Shown: positions 21,002-33,819 of the stretch, in pieces
Position numbering within the stretch: the stretch's first letter is position 1
Layout of the letters: each line of letters opens with the position of its first letter
From: Limonium bicolor
Taxonomy: Eukaryota > Streptophyta > Magnoliopsida > Caryophyllales > Plumbaginaceae
Direction: 5' to 3'
Assembly: GCA_023374045.1 (NCBI GenBank)
Contig: CM041776.1
Coordinates: 316,064,722 to 316,128,721, forward strand
Length of the DNA stretch: 64,000 nucleotides
Program-made: the position numbers and the translations under genes
The notes under the pieces: generated by a model
What the model saw: only the letters and a program-made list of their open reading frames with translations
Databases searched by the model: none
What the model was told of the DNA's origin: nothing

Positions 21002-21461
21002 CGATTGCAACAGCAATGGAAGAACGGTAAGGAGACTTGATTCGCAGCAGCTAGCAGATTCACAGGAAATTCATCCCATAGAGCGCAAGAGCACCCACCA
21101 ATGCAAGTTAGGGTTGGGTAACTTTTTGATTAGTATATTCAAAGCTAAACATTACAAACATAAGCCACTTATAGTTATAGTTACATAAAAAGATAATATT
21201 CCAATATACTAGGTACATATCATTTTTCAAGGCCTAGAGAAATCAAAAGGAAAATAGGGAAACAAAATAGAAAAACAACCAGACCTATTACAATATGACT
21301 AAGAACCAAGCACAAGTCCCAACTTCAACCCATGTTGACAAGTCTCTTCATCCATGAAACTGCAAGATATACTAAAACATCACAAATAATTAGAGGCCAT
21401 GGAAGTGGATGACAACCAACCAAACAAAAACATGACTTAGAAGATAAGATAAGAACTAACA

Positions 21462-23796
21462 TCATAAGTAATTAGGATGTTGTCCACGGGATTCTTCTGC
21501 ATTCCAATCCACATCACAACCAACAAATTCAACATCCTCGGGTGCTATGAAACAACAACCAATAAAGAAATGTAACTTCGAGCAGAAGACAAAATGAAAG
21601 TAAGCAAATATCCATTGTGGAAAAATTGAGATATGAACTTTATGTAAAAAAACAGATATATGAACTTTATGTAAAAAAACAGATAAAAGTTATTAAAATT
21701 GTAAAATTTACCTTCATAACCATATAACCAATTGCGTGCAGTTATCAAAGCCTCCACATTTTCTGGAAGATATGAGACTCTCCATTTGTTCAAAACTCTT
21801 CCTCCTATGCTAAACATTGACTCAGAGGCAACAGTTGTGAGAGGCACAGTCAAAACATCTCTAGCTAAGTAAGCAAGCTCTTTATAACAACCCTCATTAT
21901 CTCTCCAAAATTGCAGCACATCGAGCTTCAATTTTCTATCCATCTTTGCATCTTCTAAATAAGAATCTAATATTGTCTTTTCACAACGGGCAGTAGAGAA
22001 CATGGCCTCGTTATCATCAAACTCCTAACATATATTTAAAAGAGAAGTCACCAAATTAAGGATAGATAAATAGTAAAGATAAAATGACAGAAAAAGGTAA
22101 ACATTAAAATATGTCACAAACTTACTGCTAGGAGATCAATTTTACGCTTCTGGTTTTTCAGTGCGCTAGGTATGCTGCTACTAGTTGAAGGCAGTCCATG
22201 TGACACTCGACTAGCTGTTGTAGTATATTCTTTAAGGAGATTCTCCAAGTGACATTTGACATCACTAACCTTTTGTGAAGTTTTTTCTTCACTTCCATAT
22301 AACTTTTGATAACAATACTTGATGAAAGATAACTTGTAACGGGGATCAAGAACCGCGGCACAAGCAAACAAGGTGGTGTAGTCATCATCATCAGAGTAAT
22401 GCCAATACTTATCAAAGTTGATTTGCATCTTTAATGCAATACTACTTAAGATTGGATTATCATCACTACTCAAGTTCGATAAAAGCATAGCAATCTTCCA
22501 TAAATTCACGAAATACAAATTTGAGGTAGGATAGTCACTTCCGGAGAACAAGTTCGTTATTTCGTAGAACGGTTCTAGGACATCTCGAATTTTTTCAACC
22601 ATATCCCATTCTTCATCACTTGGACAATGTAGGTATGCTTTATCAACAATGACTAATTGCTTAAATGCATCACTGTACAAAATAGCCCTATCCAGCATCA
22701 TATATGTAGAGCTCCATCTAGTAGGAACATCAAGCCATAATGATTTAATCTCATCAATTTTAGCTAACTTCACATAATGTCGAAAATTTTCCTTTCTTGG
22801 CTCTGACCACTTCACATACTTCACACTATCTCTCACCTTAGTAATAATAGGATCAATAACCTTCAGCCCATCTTGAACAATAAGGTTTAACACATGAGCG
22901 GCACATCGAACATGAAAAAAAGATCCTCAAGACAATAAGGCCTCTCTATCATTAAGTGTGCCTCTTAATAAGTTTTGCATTTTATCATTGCTGGAGGCAT
23001 TGTCAAGGGTAATTGTGAAGATCTTAGAATCAATTCCCCAATCTTGAAGCATTCTCAAAATAACACCAAACATCATGGGTGCAGTGTGTGGAGTCTCCAT
23101 GTGGCAAAAGTTTAACACCTTACTATTCAGCTTCCAATTAGCATCCACATAATGCACAGTCAAACACATATATCCTTCTGTTTGACAAGACGTCCAGATA
23201 TCGCTAGTCAAGCATACTCGACCAGGAACTTTCCTAAGGATCTCCTTGAGTTCAGTTTTCAACCTCTTTTGTAACTTCAAGCAATCTGACTTTGCAGTGC
23301 TCCTACTTATGGTCTTAACCGTATTATTCAAATATGTATGAATTTCCTTAACAGCTTCATGCTCAACCCATGAAAAAGCATATCCATGCCTAATAATTGC
23401 TCTACACACCAAATCCCGATATGTATTTTGATCAAAAGGAACATTGTTACCTCCTCGATGCTTATATGTAGCATAGGCTTGACATGACTTCAAATGGCCA
23501 TGAAGATTTGAAGTTCTAGATCTTCCCTCTGCAATGAATGACTTCTTTGTACAGTGTATGCATTGAGCTCTTCCCTTACCATCTGGAAATCCATCAATCA
23601 AGACATAATGACGCCATACATCACTTCTTTTTCCCTCAATCATTTGTGATTCAAAGGCAGAACTGACAGCCAAGCTTCCTATCCTTTCATTCCAGCCACC
23701 ATGTGACGCATTTGTATGCATTTCTTCCTCAACACTATTAATCACTTGCAATGAACTTGGATCTTGCCGCGGACCAGTTTCTGCTTCCATATCCAT
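21462..23796 (-). CDS. hAT transposase-derived protein (RICESLEEPER/DAYSLEEPER-like), one in-frame stop
   Basis: Three minus-strand exons with canonical introns: 23796-22126, 22024-21712 and 21544-21462. Phases agree, giving 688 residues. TGA at 22924-22926 interrupts exon 1 just before FFHVRCAAHVLNL, the conserved transposase motif. N-terminal BED zinc finger: CIHCTKK then LHGHLKSC. Middle: RNase H-like hAT core with LTSDIWTSCQTEGYMCLTVHY, TLDNASSND and the CAAHVLNL block, then RWSSTYMMLDR and FACAAVLDPRYKL. C-terminus: hAT dimerisation domain with LARDVLTVPLTTVASES, FSIGGRVLNKWR and ALITARNW, then a short acidic tail ending HPNYL. The start is the first ATG after a probable leader-intron acceptor. 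No terminal inverted repeats or 8-bp duplication were found around it. It is either an old autonomous copy or a host-domesticated gene. The stop may be an allele, a decay mutation or a sequencing error. Confidence 0.85.
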
Positions 23797-23815
23797 TACT
23801 GTCAACTAAGAAAAG

Positions 23816-24558
23816 TGGGAAAACAAATTATACATAGAGAAGAATGAACTGACTTTAGTAGACAAAGCAAACTTTTAATCAGGGTAAAATGAAATACAAA
23901 AGTAGAATGTCAATAAAGAGATTGGATGAAATTTGATGAAAGGATTCATTCAATGAAAACCAGAACAGAAAACGTTAAAAAGAAAATGTTCTTTGACTGA
24001 TTTGACCAGAATAAAAAGATAAACAACAGCTCATTTCTGTAGCAGAGCAAATCCATATGAGGTTACTCCGTAATTCAACGGAAACTAAGAAACAATAACA
24101 CACAAATTCCACAGACCCGTTACTTGAACTGAAGAGCCAAAAAAAGACTTTTGCTTCAGCAGCTTCCTCCCAAACCCAGCACGAGATTAGTAACATACAA
24201 ACCCAAACAATGAGCCGCCGGTCTAAAAATATTCCAGCTTGAAAGACCTCATTAATAACGACATTCGGTCGCATGCCACCCCTTCGAACCCAGATATGCC
24301 AGTCCAGAGATCATTTCAAGTGGAGTAACCAGCATGAACTCTAACCCCGGTTTTGCCAGAGGGGGTGAGCAAGTTAAAGCTATCAGCTTCTGTGAACCAT
24401 ATAGTTCTCTGGATTCAAGACAACCCGTCTTCTCAGTGCGAATAAGCACAGTAATCTACCTCGTAAACAAGTTTGTGCCAAGGCTACAATCGTAGTGGGA
24501 TTGACGAATAAATTTTAGCATGTAGGGTCTAACGAAGAGATTGAAGTAGAGTAAATAC
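23816..24558 (-). other. Putative 5' UTR intron of the hAT-derived gene
   Basis: Minus-strand donor CGCCAG/GTATTT at 24559/24558 and acceptor TTTCTTAG at 23816, 19 bases upstream of the ATG. A leader intron is common in domesticated hAT genes, but here it is only predicted from splice motifs. Confidence 0.35.
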
Positions 24559-24849
24559 CTGGCGTGGCTGAAAAACTCGTGAAGTATTGTGGAAGATGAT
24601 CTTCCGTTCGTCGCTACAGTTTCGAAGTTCTTGTTGTCTACTATTAAAGCAAGTCAGGGATGACTGACTGTTCTCCACATCCACCAAAGCACAGAAGACT
24701 TCCTCGTCAACAAAAAATACCAAAACCTGAGAGATGGTGTGGCCCACACCGGCGACGGGAGAAATGGTATGGCCCTCACCGGCTAAACCGTGCAACGCCT
24801 CCTTTCCCTACCTTGTTTCGGTTTCCCTCCCACTTTCCCGTGTAGCTTT

Positions 24850-25990
24850 ATTTCTGAACTTCAACAAAGTACAAAAAATCCCTTCTGGAACCCTTTTCTT
24901 TTGTTTTTCAATTAGTTATACTACATTGGAATTCATCTTTAATTTACAAAAATAAAATATGAATTTATTAAAAGTGGTCATTTTAGATTTTTGTAATCTT
25001 AAATATAAGTTAATTAGTAGTTAATCATGGACGTTAGCTATAACTAAGATATAATCCATTTAGTTACATATAGTTTAAACATATAGTTTCCAATTAAATT
25101 AATTATCTAAAGTTTATACAATTGTTAAACCTATAATTTCACCTTATACCGCAAAACGTCTACTCAAGTTAACGCACGTTTAATTTTAGTTTTAAAAGAT
25201 GTGGCAATTGGCACACCTCGTACACACATAATTAACTATATGAACATTTAGAAATTACTAACATAAAGAAATCCCTAAATACATGTTGCATGTCAACATC
25301 AAACTACTATAACGTTAAGATATATTAATATAAAGACAAATGCCAAAAAAAAACATGTATTTAAGTCAATGTACATGAACAACAAAATTGCAAACATTTC
25401 TTTTTGTCTTTAATCCAACCTTGACACTATAACATAAATGATGAATATACTTATAGCAAAATTCTTACGCTTGTGAATGATTCTCCATTATTAACCGTTC
25501 TTAACCACTATTAAAAAGAGGCATCAAAACTTACTAACCAATTCCATGTGCCGACTATTAATAGATAATAATAAAAAGTTACTACATTTCGGTATCAATT
25601 TTAATAAACATCCACAAACATACCTTATATTCATCTCAAAATAATGTATAATTTGATCATTATCCACTTACAACATCCTTGAAATCTATCCATGAGTACA
25701 AGTTTTCTTTCCATCTATAAACTTATGAACTCATTATCGTCAGCATGTCATGCTATGCCCAGAGTGTCATCATATACATCCTTCACTTTTTTTCTTCACT
25801 TCTCACCTTCTTATATTTTTTTTCAAACCTTAAGAGCTGGTTACTAATGTAGAACAGGATGCAAATTATAACTATATGTTTTAATCAATCTTTCTATGCA
25901 TTCATACTTGTACAATACATAAATTCTCATGCATTATTTTCAATCGTATTCTTTTACAACTGATTGTTAGCATTTAATAAGGAACACGGT
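24850..25990. other. AT-rich intergenic, nothing recognised
   Basis: No ORF, terminal repeat or tandem structure seen. Confidence 0.5.
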
Positions 25991-25999
25991 AAACTTTAA

Positions 26000-26420
26000 A
26001 TTGTTTGTAGTTTGCCCTGCACACAACTGGGCATTACCCAACAGCACAGCGCCAGCGTCACAACGAATTCTTGTGTGCATGCCTGCCCACACGCACTTGG
26101 GGCCAGCCCACACACAAAACCCACCCCAAGTTGTCACCGCACACCCCGTGCTGTAGTTGTCACCGCGCGCCCTGTGCCCCACGCCCAGGTCATTGTCGCA
26201 CGCCACACCCCTCGCCTGGGTCGTCGACGTGCGCGCGCCCTGGTTGATGTTGTACGGGGAACGCTTCAATCGTCGAGGCGCACCCCGACCTAGGTCATCG
26301 CCACATGCCATGCGCTCATACATTCACACGACGCCCTTGGCCCCCTTGTTGCTGCTAGCGCCTTGCTACCTTGCACGCACTCTCAGGTGTGCCCCTCTCT
26401 GTAATATATTGGAAAGGATT
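26000..26420. repeat. GC-rich block of degenerate ~30-40-bp repeats
   Basis: An abrupt GC- and CpG-rich island in AT-rich DNA. Variants of GTCRYCGCACGCC...CCTRGGTCGTCG recur about five times between 26135 and 26300. Open frames on both strands (up to 118 codons) are expected from the low stop density and show no domain. Possibly a decayed minisatellite or transposon interior. Confidence 0.4.
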
Positions 26421-26689
26421 TCTTAAGTTCGATGGAATCAAATTACAAGCAAACTAAAGTGCAATTAATATAACAAGCATGTTTTGGCAAATAAACACAA
26501 AATATGGTAAACAAATATGGTATTCATTGGATGTGTATATGTTGTATACTTAAAAACCAATGCTTAAAGCTTATGGTAGTGTTGACCTAACCTAACACAA
26601 GTTGTTGAGATTGATTGAAGTCAGATTTACAAATCATGATTACAAAGTTGTTTGATTCTGTAATGTCAACCGAATAATATTTAACCCGA

Positions 26690-26960
26690 ACTAGATCCCT
26701 GACTCAGAAAAACCTAGTAACCCAAAGGCAAATTGGAACCGAAAGTTACCCAAACCAAAGTCACTCAAGCCAAAAGTCAACTCAAAATTCACCCATACTT
26801 ATCCAAACCAACCCAACATTTTAGTGAACCAAACTCAACCCAAACAATTTGAATTCACCCAACCCGATCCACTCCACACCGAATACTAAGTATTTTCAAA
26901 ATCAAACCAAACCAAACCAAACCAACCGAAGTGAATCCGATCTTCCGGGTGTAATTCTAA
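26690..26960. repeat. AACC/ACCAA-rich degenerate repeat
   Basis: Dense AACCCGA, CCAAACC and ACCAAACC words, including (ACCAA)n near 26905-26925. This resembles the sub-terminal parts of the hAT-like elements seen at 6269, 48629 and 53988. No clear ends or duplication found. Confidence 0.35.
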
Positions 26961-27458
26961 CCATATGAGCTCGGAAAATTGTAGAATAGTGTTTATGATG
27001 GTTCTTAGATTTCCTACAAAAGTTGGTTTTATGTCAACATATTAAAGAGGTTATAGAAGATCCTATTGCATATGTACAAATATTAGAATGTACAACCACA
27101 TGCGAACAATCATTGTATAATGGGTTTGTTTGGAAACTGATGTTGGGGGCTTCTATTATTAGAAATTAAGAAACTGTCAAGTGCTAGTTTTGGTTATTTG
27201 GTGAAAATATGCTGCTGGTTTTAAAATGTTGTTCTGTTAATTTATGTGTATAACTGATTATACAACAATTCAATTGTTAAGAAGTGTTTTCTGTTGTGGA
27301 TTTAGTTGATTTATACAACTTCACATATTTTACTTAACTACATCTCCTTTTAATGACAATCATTGTTTCTTAAGTAGAACATAAATATATTTAACATAAA
27401 AAACAAATAAAATTTAGACCACTAGGTTCCTTTGGATATCCATTGGAGGCTGTTGTGT

Positions 27459-27769
27459 TATTGGCCCATATAATATTTAAGGATAGTAGTTTATTTATTC
27501 TTCTAGTTTTACAAATTATATATAAGATTTGTTTATTTATCTAAAGTTTGTTGAGATATTGAGATATAGGTTGTTGAGATATTCACCAAATTTTAGGGAT
27601 GTAATCTTTGTTTTATTTTTGCTATTCTGTTATATAAGAATGATTAGACATAATAGAATATACACATTTTGAGTTCAATCGAAAGGGTTTTACATTCACA
27701 ATGTTACATACAATCATTCTTCCATCTCTCAATCACACAAATACAGCTAAAACACTTGTAAAATCATTA
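27459..27769 (+). repeat. Copia 5' LTR (TATTGG...CATTA)
   Basis: 311-bp LTR followed immediately by the primer site. It aligns with 32370-32679 end to end with only small differences. Confidence 0.92.
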
Positions 27770-27829
27770 TGGTATTAGAGCTTTAATCTAAGGTCTTAGA
27801 AGAATAGAGTTGTTCATCCAACAGCAAGG

Positions 27830-30800
27830 ATGGAGAAAGGAAAGGAGAAACAAGGGGATGTTGCAGTCGCAGGAGTAGATGCGTCTGACCCTTTGTATGT
27901 CCATGGAGCTGAGAATCCTGGGCAAAATCTTACAAGGAAGTTCAACGGTAAAGGCTTCTTGGGGTGGAAATGGGTGATGACCCTCAGCCTCAAGGCGAAA
28001 AACAAGTTTAGATTTGTCACCGACGATATCAAAAAACCGGGTTCCGACGAGCCGCTGTGTCTTTCAGCATGGGTGCGGTCAAATTCATTGGTGGCTTCAT
28101 GGATTACCAGTTCACTGGAGCCTAGTATTATCGGTAGTCTGATGTACTCAGACAATCCCAAATTGATCTGGGATACACTCTGCAAGCAATATGAACGAAA
28201 AAATTTAGCCATGATACATGGTTTAAAGCAAAGTCTTTCATAAATAAAACAAGGAGACAAAACCATTACCGAATATTTCACAAGATTGAAGAACGTTTGG
28301 GGAGAAATCGAAATGCTCAGACCGCCACTGGATTGCAGTTGTGCCGCTAAAGAAACTCAAACAAAACGTGATGAAGAAGACAAGTTAATTCAGTTTCTCA
28401 TGGGTTTAAACAAGGCGTATGTTCCTATCAGGGGTCAAATCCTGGCTATAAAGGAGACACCGGATTTGGAAAAAGCATTCGCTATTCTAATCCATGAAGA
28501 AAACTAGAGAGGAGAGGAAAGGAGAAAGACGAAGCGATGTCTTTTCTCTGTTCTAGTTCCTCAGCCAAATTCTAGAGCGATAATGTTAAAGCAAGAATTG
28601 GAGTTGGGGAAAGGAGAAAGCAAACCTGCACGTTTTGTAAGAAGCCCGGACATAGTTATGAAAACGGTTTCAGGTGACAGAAATGCACACACTGTGGTAA
28701 GACGGGGCATTTAGCCGCTGATTGTTATGATTTGTATGGTCGAGAAGCTGTTTTAGCAAGGAGAAAGAAGTAGTAGCTCTTTCACAAATAGAAAGTCAGC
28801 ATACAAATCAAAACTCAGCCTCAAATGTTGTGAATCAACTTAGTCTAGAGATAATTCAGCAAATTGCTGGACTCATTCAGGCAGGTACACAGAAAGCACA
28901 AGGAACCGTAAAGGAAGATCCCTCTTACTGCAATTTTCTCAGGTAACTCTCTGTGTTTTTCGATTAGTACATACAGCTTACTGAATAGAAACCCATAAAA
29001 CACAGAAACATCCAAGAACAATTGGGTTCTTGACACGGGAGCCATTGACCACATGAGTGGTTTTCCGGATTTCTTTTACAATTGGAAAACTTTAAAACAC
29101 AGTAGGGTAGTGATTTTACCTGATGAAAGGCAACAAGAGGTAAATCGAGTTGGAGATGTGAGTTTCGGTCGGAATTTCCAGCTCACCGGTGTGCTTTACA
29201 TTCTCGATTTCTAGTTCAATCTTGTCTCTGTTTACAAGTTGGTAGAGCAATTCTGACAAACCTTAATTTTTTCTGCCTCCGATTGTTTTGTCCAGGACCC
29301 TGTTGGAGGGAGGACTAACTTGCTGGGCCTAGAGCGTAGTGGCCTGTATTTTTTGGACACAACCAAGGTAGAAGAGTGGGCTGGTCAGATGCTTCACGCT
29401 AGGTAGATCGAAAACGGAGGTCAGAGCAGAATAAATGGTGGACAAGATAGAATAAGTTTGGGTTGCGGGACTCTGGATGTTCCTTTTGGCCGCGGGACTC
29501 ACGAAGAAAGTTTAGGCTTTTTATCTTTACAAGATTTGCATATTTTACAGATTCATGTAGCTCTTTGTCATGTACCTTTTGGGAAGCTTTTTGATATGGG
29601 TTTAATTAAACAACGAGATGTTTCACAACGTATTGCTTGTGACGTATGTTATAAGGCTAGAGCCCAAAGGCTCTCTTTTGGGAAGTCTACGATTAAAACA
29701 CAATGATCATTTGAGATGATTCATGTAGACGTGTGGGCCCGTTCAAAACCGAAACCTACAACGGGTTCAAATTCTTTGTTTGTTTTGTTGATGATTACAC
29801 ACGTACAACTTGGGTTTAGTTACTGACCCACAAAGGGGAAGCATGGCAAGCAATTGTGACCTTCATACGTATGGTCGAGCGGCAATTCGATTCTAAGGTC
29901 AAAATTGTTCACAGTGACAATGCACATGAACTGGGTAACTCGCATGAAGGGAAAATTTTCTATAATCAAGAGGGAATCATACACCAGACCACTTGCACTT
30001 ATACCCCACAACAAAATGCGGTGGCGGAGAGGAAACACAAATATCTTCTTGAAACCGCCAGAGCCCTGAACTTTCAGTCTGATGTTCCTTTGTTATAATA
30101 AGGAGAATGTATCCTTCATGCAGCCTATCTCATCAATAGTCTTCCTACCAAGGCCTTGCAAGGGAGGACCCCATTTGAAATCCTTCATAAAAGGCGGCCA
30201 GTGTACAAAGATATCAAGCCTTTTGGTTGTCTTTGTTATAAGACCTTGGTAGGCCCTAAAGGTGGTAAGTTCGCACCAAGGGCCGAGGCTCGTGTTTATC
30301 TCGGGGAGGACCCTAGGAAAAAGGGGCACAAAGTCTTAAGCATCAAATCACAGAAAGTTGTGGTTTGCAGGGACGTTCGGTTTCACACCCAACTTTTCCT
30401 GTATAAGGACAATAGTTTTCCTGATTGTCCTGTGGAGACTGCTAAGGATGATACTTATGTTGATTCTTCTGCATGGTATGATGACAATGAACCGGTTCTG
30501 CGAGATTCATCACCAGTTTCAAGTTCACCACCAGTTCCATCTGACGAAGTTCAGGTCATCTCCACACAAACAACCGATGAAGTAACCACTGACTCTCATG
30601 ATAGTGGTCTTCGGCGGTCTACTAGAGATGTCCGTCAACCTCGTTATTTGGATGATTATGCTTGTAACGTCTTGTTTCATGACATATTGGATGACAGGGT
30701 TTATCGACGGAAGGATGTCAATGTCCTTACTGATTGTGATAGTTTAACTGATACGAAGCCCAGTGTCTCTGTTTGTTTCACTGCTCAGCACTCACCACAG

Positions 30801-32384
30801 TTTCACGACACACCTTTTGACACAGAGGAACCCACTCATTATAAAGAAGCAGTTCAACAAAAACATTGGGTCGAGGCCATGCACCAAGAGCTCCAAGCTC
30901 TTGAAGAAAATGGGACTTGGGAAATTGTTGATTTGCCCAAAGGAAAGAAAACAGTCGGTTGTAAATGGGTCTACAAGGTAAAACTTAAGTCTGATGGAAC
31001 CTTGGAAAGATATAAGGCTCGTTTAGTGGCCAAAGGCTTTACTCAACGTCATGGAGTTGATTACCATGAGACCTTTTCTCCCGTTGTTAAAATGATTACT
31101 GTACACGCTCTCATCGCTCTTACTAAAGGATGAGTCATCAATCAACTTGATGTTAATAATGATTTCCTTCATGGTAGTTTGGATGAGGAAGTGTACATGA
31201 AAGTCCCTCTAGGCCTTGATGTTGTAGGGAGGATTAAAGCTTGCCTCTTAAAGAAGTCTCTTTATGGACTTAAACAGGGTTCTCGTTAATGGTTTCATAA
31301 GCTGACGCATTTTCTTAAAACCACGGGTTTCACTCAGTCCAAGAAAGATTATTCCTTGTTTTATTTTAAGAGCGGCATTCACTTGTTACTATTTATATGG
31401 ATGATATGTTGGTCGTTGGTTCTCATCAATCTGATGTTGATAACATCAAGCATGCTCTTGATGTTAACTTCCGTATTAAGGATCTTGGGGGCCTTCATTA
31501 TTTTCTTGGCATAGAGTTTGTGCCAACTGATCGTGGTGTCATTCTCTCCCAACAGAAGTTTTGCATGGAGTTAGTCAAAGAATATGGTTATTAGGACACT
31601 CGGTCGGTTGCTAGTCCGATGGTTGTTGGCACTTCTTTGCTTACGGGTACAGGACCAACCCTTAAGGACCCCATTGTCTACCGCCGCCTTGTAGGCAAAC
31701 TTAATTATCTGTCTAACACTAGACCTGACATTAGCTTTGTTGTTCAGGTCTTGAGTCATTTATGCAGCAACCATGTGAGCCTCATATGGCCGCCGCTTTG
31801 CACGTGTTACAATACATCAAAGGGACAATGGGATATGGGATTGTGTTAACTAAGGCTTCTACTTCACGTCTCGATCTCACCGCTAATTGTGACTCTGACT
31901 GGGCAGCTTGCCCCAACACACGACGATCCGTTTCAGGTTTTATATCTTTCTGGGCGATAGCCCTATCTCTTGGAAGACCAAGAAACAAGCCTTTGTTTCT
32001 CTTTCTAGTGCGAAGGCTGAGTATCGTTCTCTTCGCAGAGTTACTGCTGAGTTAACCTGGCTCAGTCGCTTGTTAAGCGAACTTGAGGTTGATGATATTA
32101 CACCGATTTTTGTCAAATGTGATAACCAGTCTGCCATACATATTACTCGTAATCCGGTTTTTCATGAGCGCACTAAACACATCGAGCTCGACTATCATTT
32201 TGTCCGTGAGAAGATTCAACAAGGACTTGTTGATCTTTCTTATACTTCCACCTCTACCCAACTGGCGGATATGATGACAAAGGCTCTCCCAGGAACCAGA
32301 TATTGCAGTCAACTTCGACGTATGGGCATGAGTACCAGTGATGATCCAACACCTATGTCTTGCGGGGGGTATTGGCCCATATAA
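27830..32384 (+). pseudogene. Copia gag-pol pseudogene
   Basis: Gag starts at ATG 27830: DPLYVHGAENPG, KFNGKGFLGWKW, then a stop at 28241-28243 and reopened at 28244-28507. The zinc knuckle CTHCGKTGHLAADC (near 28686) is intact. The protease has WVLDTGAIDHMS (near 29026). The integrase triad is visible as MIHVDVW, HSDNAHE and VAERKHK in separate frames. RT has KWVYKVKLKSDG, SPVVK and a YMDD box near 31397-31410. RNase H has CDSDWAACPNTRRS and SSAKAEYRSL, and the tail is QLADMMTKALPG. More than ten stops or frameshifts interrupt it. Several fall where W, Q or R is expected (such as KG-stop-VINQLD and GSR-stop-WFHK), as C-to-T decay would produce. Confidence 0.9.
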
Positions 32385-32679
32385 TATTTCAGTATAACAG
32401 TTTATTTATTATTCCAGTTTTACAAATTATATCTAATATTTGTTTATTTATCTAAAGTTTGTTGAGATATTGAGATATAGGTCGTTGAGATATTCACCAG
32501 ATTTTAGGGATGTAATCTTTGTTTTATTTGCTATTCTGTCTATATAAGAATGGTTAGACTAAATAGAATATACACGTTTTGATTTCAATCAGAAAGGGTT
32601 TTACATTCACAATGTTACATACAATCATTCTTCCATCTCTCAATCACACAAACACAGCTAAACACTTGTAAAATCATTA
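32370..32679 (+). repeat. Copia 3' LTR (TATTGG...CATTA)
   Basis: 310-bp partner of the 5' LTR, preceded by a G-rich polypurine tract and followed by the TGTGT duplication. Confidence 0.92.
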
Positions 32680-32684
32680 TGTGT

Positions 32685-33819
32685 CACACCGAGATGTTGA
32701 AAATTTAGAAGTTGTCTAATATTGATTTGTAAAAGCTGCTCTACTATTTTTCGTGTTTCAAAGAAATCATAGTTGCTATAACCGGAAATCTGTTATTTTG
32801 AATGTATTCAGTAAACTATGATTTTTATTTAGCTAAAATGTCATTTTACAGTTTATAAGTTTGATAACTATATAGTCATCTTAAAAGGGTTTCCCTATAC
32901 ATTTGATTGTCAGATATGTAATAATTAAGACATTTTAACTTAATTTTTTTTGACATTGTTCAAATATAAAAAAAAATCCAGGTCCATATAATATTAACTC
33001 TTTTAATACAACCAAGTACACTGGTATAACTTTCTACTAATTAGTGATTTTGTGTCTTTTATATTTATAACTGTTAAATTTTATATTTAAACTACACATA
33101 AAGTACATTTGGTTATCAACTAATACATAAATAAATAAAACTGAAAATATCTCTAATTACCAAAAATTACTTGACTTCAAGTTTATATAATTAAGATACA
33201 ATCTTAAATTATATCACAATACTACTCAAGAGTTATGTCACTATCTCCCATATAATTATACATATTTATGTTTTAATAACAAATATATATATTAGTAAAA
33301 CTGATTATATATTTATTATAAAAATGTATTTTACCTTTTTTTTCTAAAAATGTAATTTAAGTTATATGTTCCTTATAACATCATGAAGTAGCATTTCATA
33401 CTAATAAATTATCTAAAAATGTCCGCTTCATTCCAGTCCCCTTTATATATATATATATAATATGTATTTTATTTGTATATTGAAGTATAGTAAAGATTGA
33501 CCTAAGTTATTTGTTCTATATAACCAATCAGCCGGGAGATGGTGCAAGCACGCCGCCTAGAATAATCGTGCGGTAACTTGAGTTGGCACTGGCAGCAGTC
33601 AGCAGTCCAGTCAGCTTGTGACTAGAGCTGATTGGACTGTTTTTTATTATATTAACTTTAAATTATTGTATCTTATAAAATATAAATCCAAAATGTAAAA
33701 AAATTATACAATTGTTCATCTAAATTCACGCTCTTCAAAACAAGACCAGACATGGATATGTTTTGAGAACTTTAAAAATTTATATTAATTACATGTATAT
33801 ATTCATATATCAATAAGAC
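32685..33819. other. AT-rich intergenic, nothing recognised
   Basis: Mostly A/T with a (TA)n run near 33447-33460 and a short GC-richer patch at 33530-33640 containing AGCAGTCAGCAGTCCAGTCAG. No gene. Confidence 0.45.

Larger units (their letters stand above)
27459..32679 (+). mobile_element. Ty1/copia element with non-canonical TA...TA LTRs
   Basis: LTRs at 27459-27769 (311 bp) and 32370-32679 (310 bp) begin TATTGG and end CATTA instead of TG...CA. An exact 5-bp duplication TGTGT lies at 27454-27458 and 32680-32684, which fixes these ends. The primer site TGGTATTAGAGC (27770-27781) differs from initiator-Met complement by one base. The polypurine tract GCGGGGGG precedes the 3' LTR (32362-32369). 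The LTRs differ at roughly 20 positions by eye, so this copy is older than the 10077 element. The internal region is in normal copia order but has many stops. Confidence 0.92.

Noticed and set aside
27770..27781. tRNA-like sequence TGGTATTAGAGC (also at 46589, 59391, 62435)
   Set aside because: These are retrotransposon primer-binding sites; no cloverleaf surrounds them.
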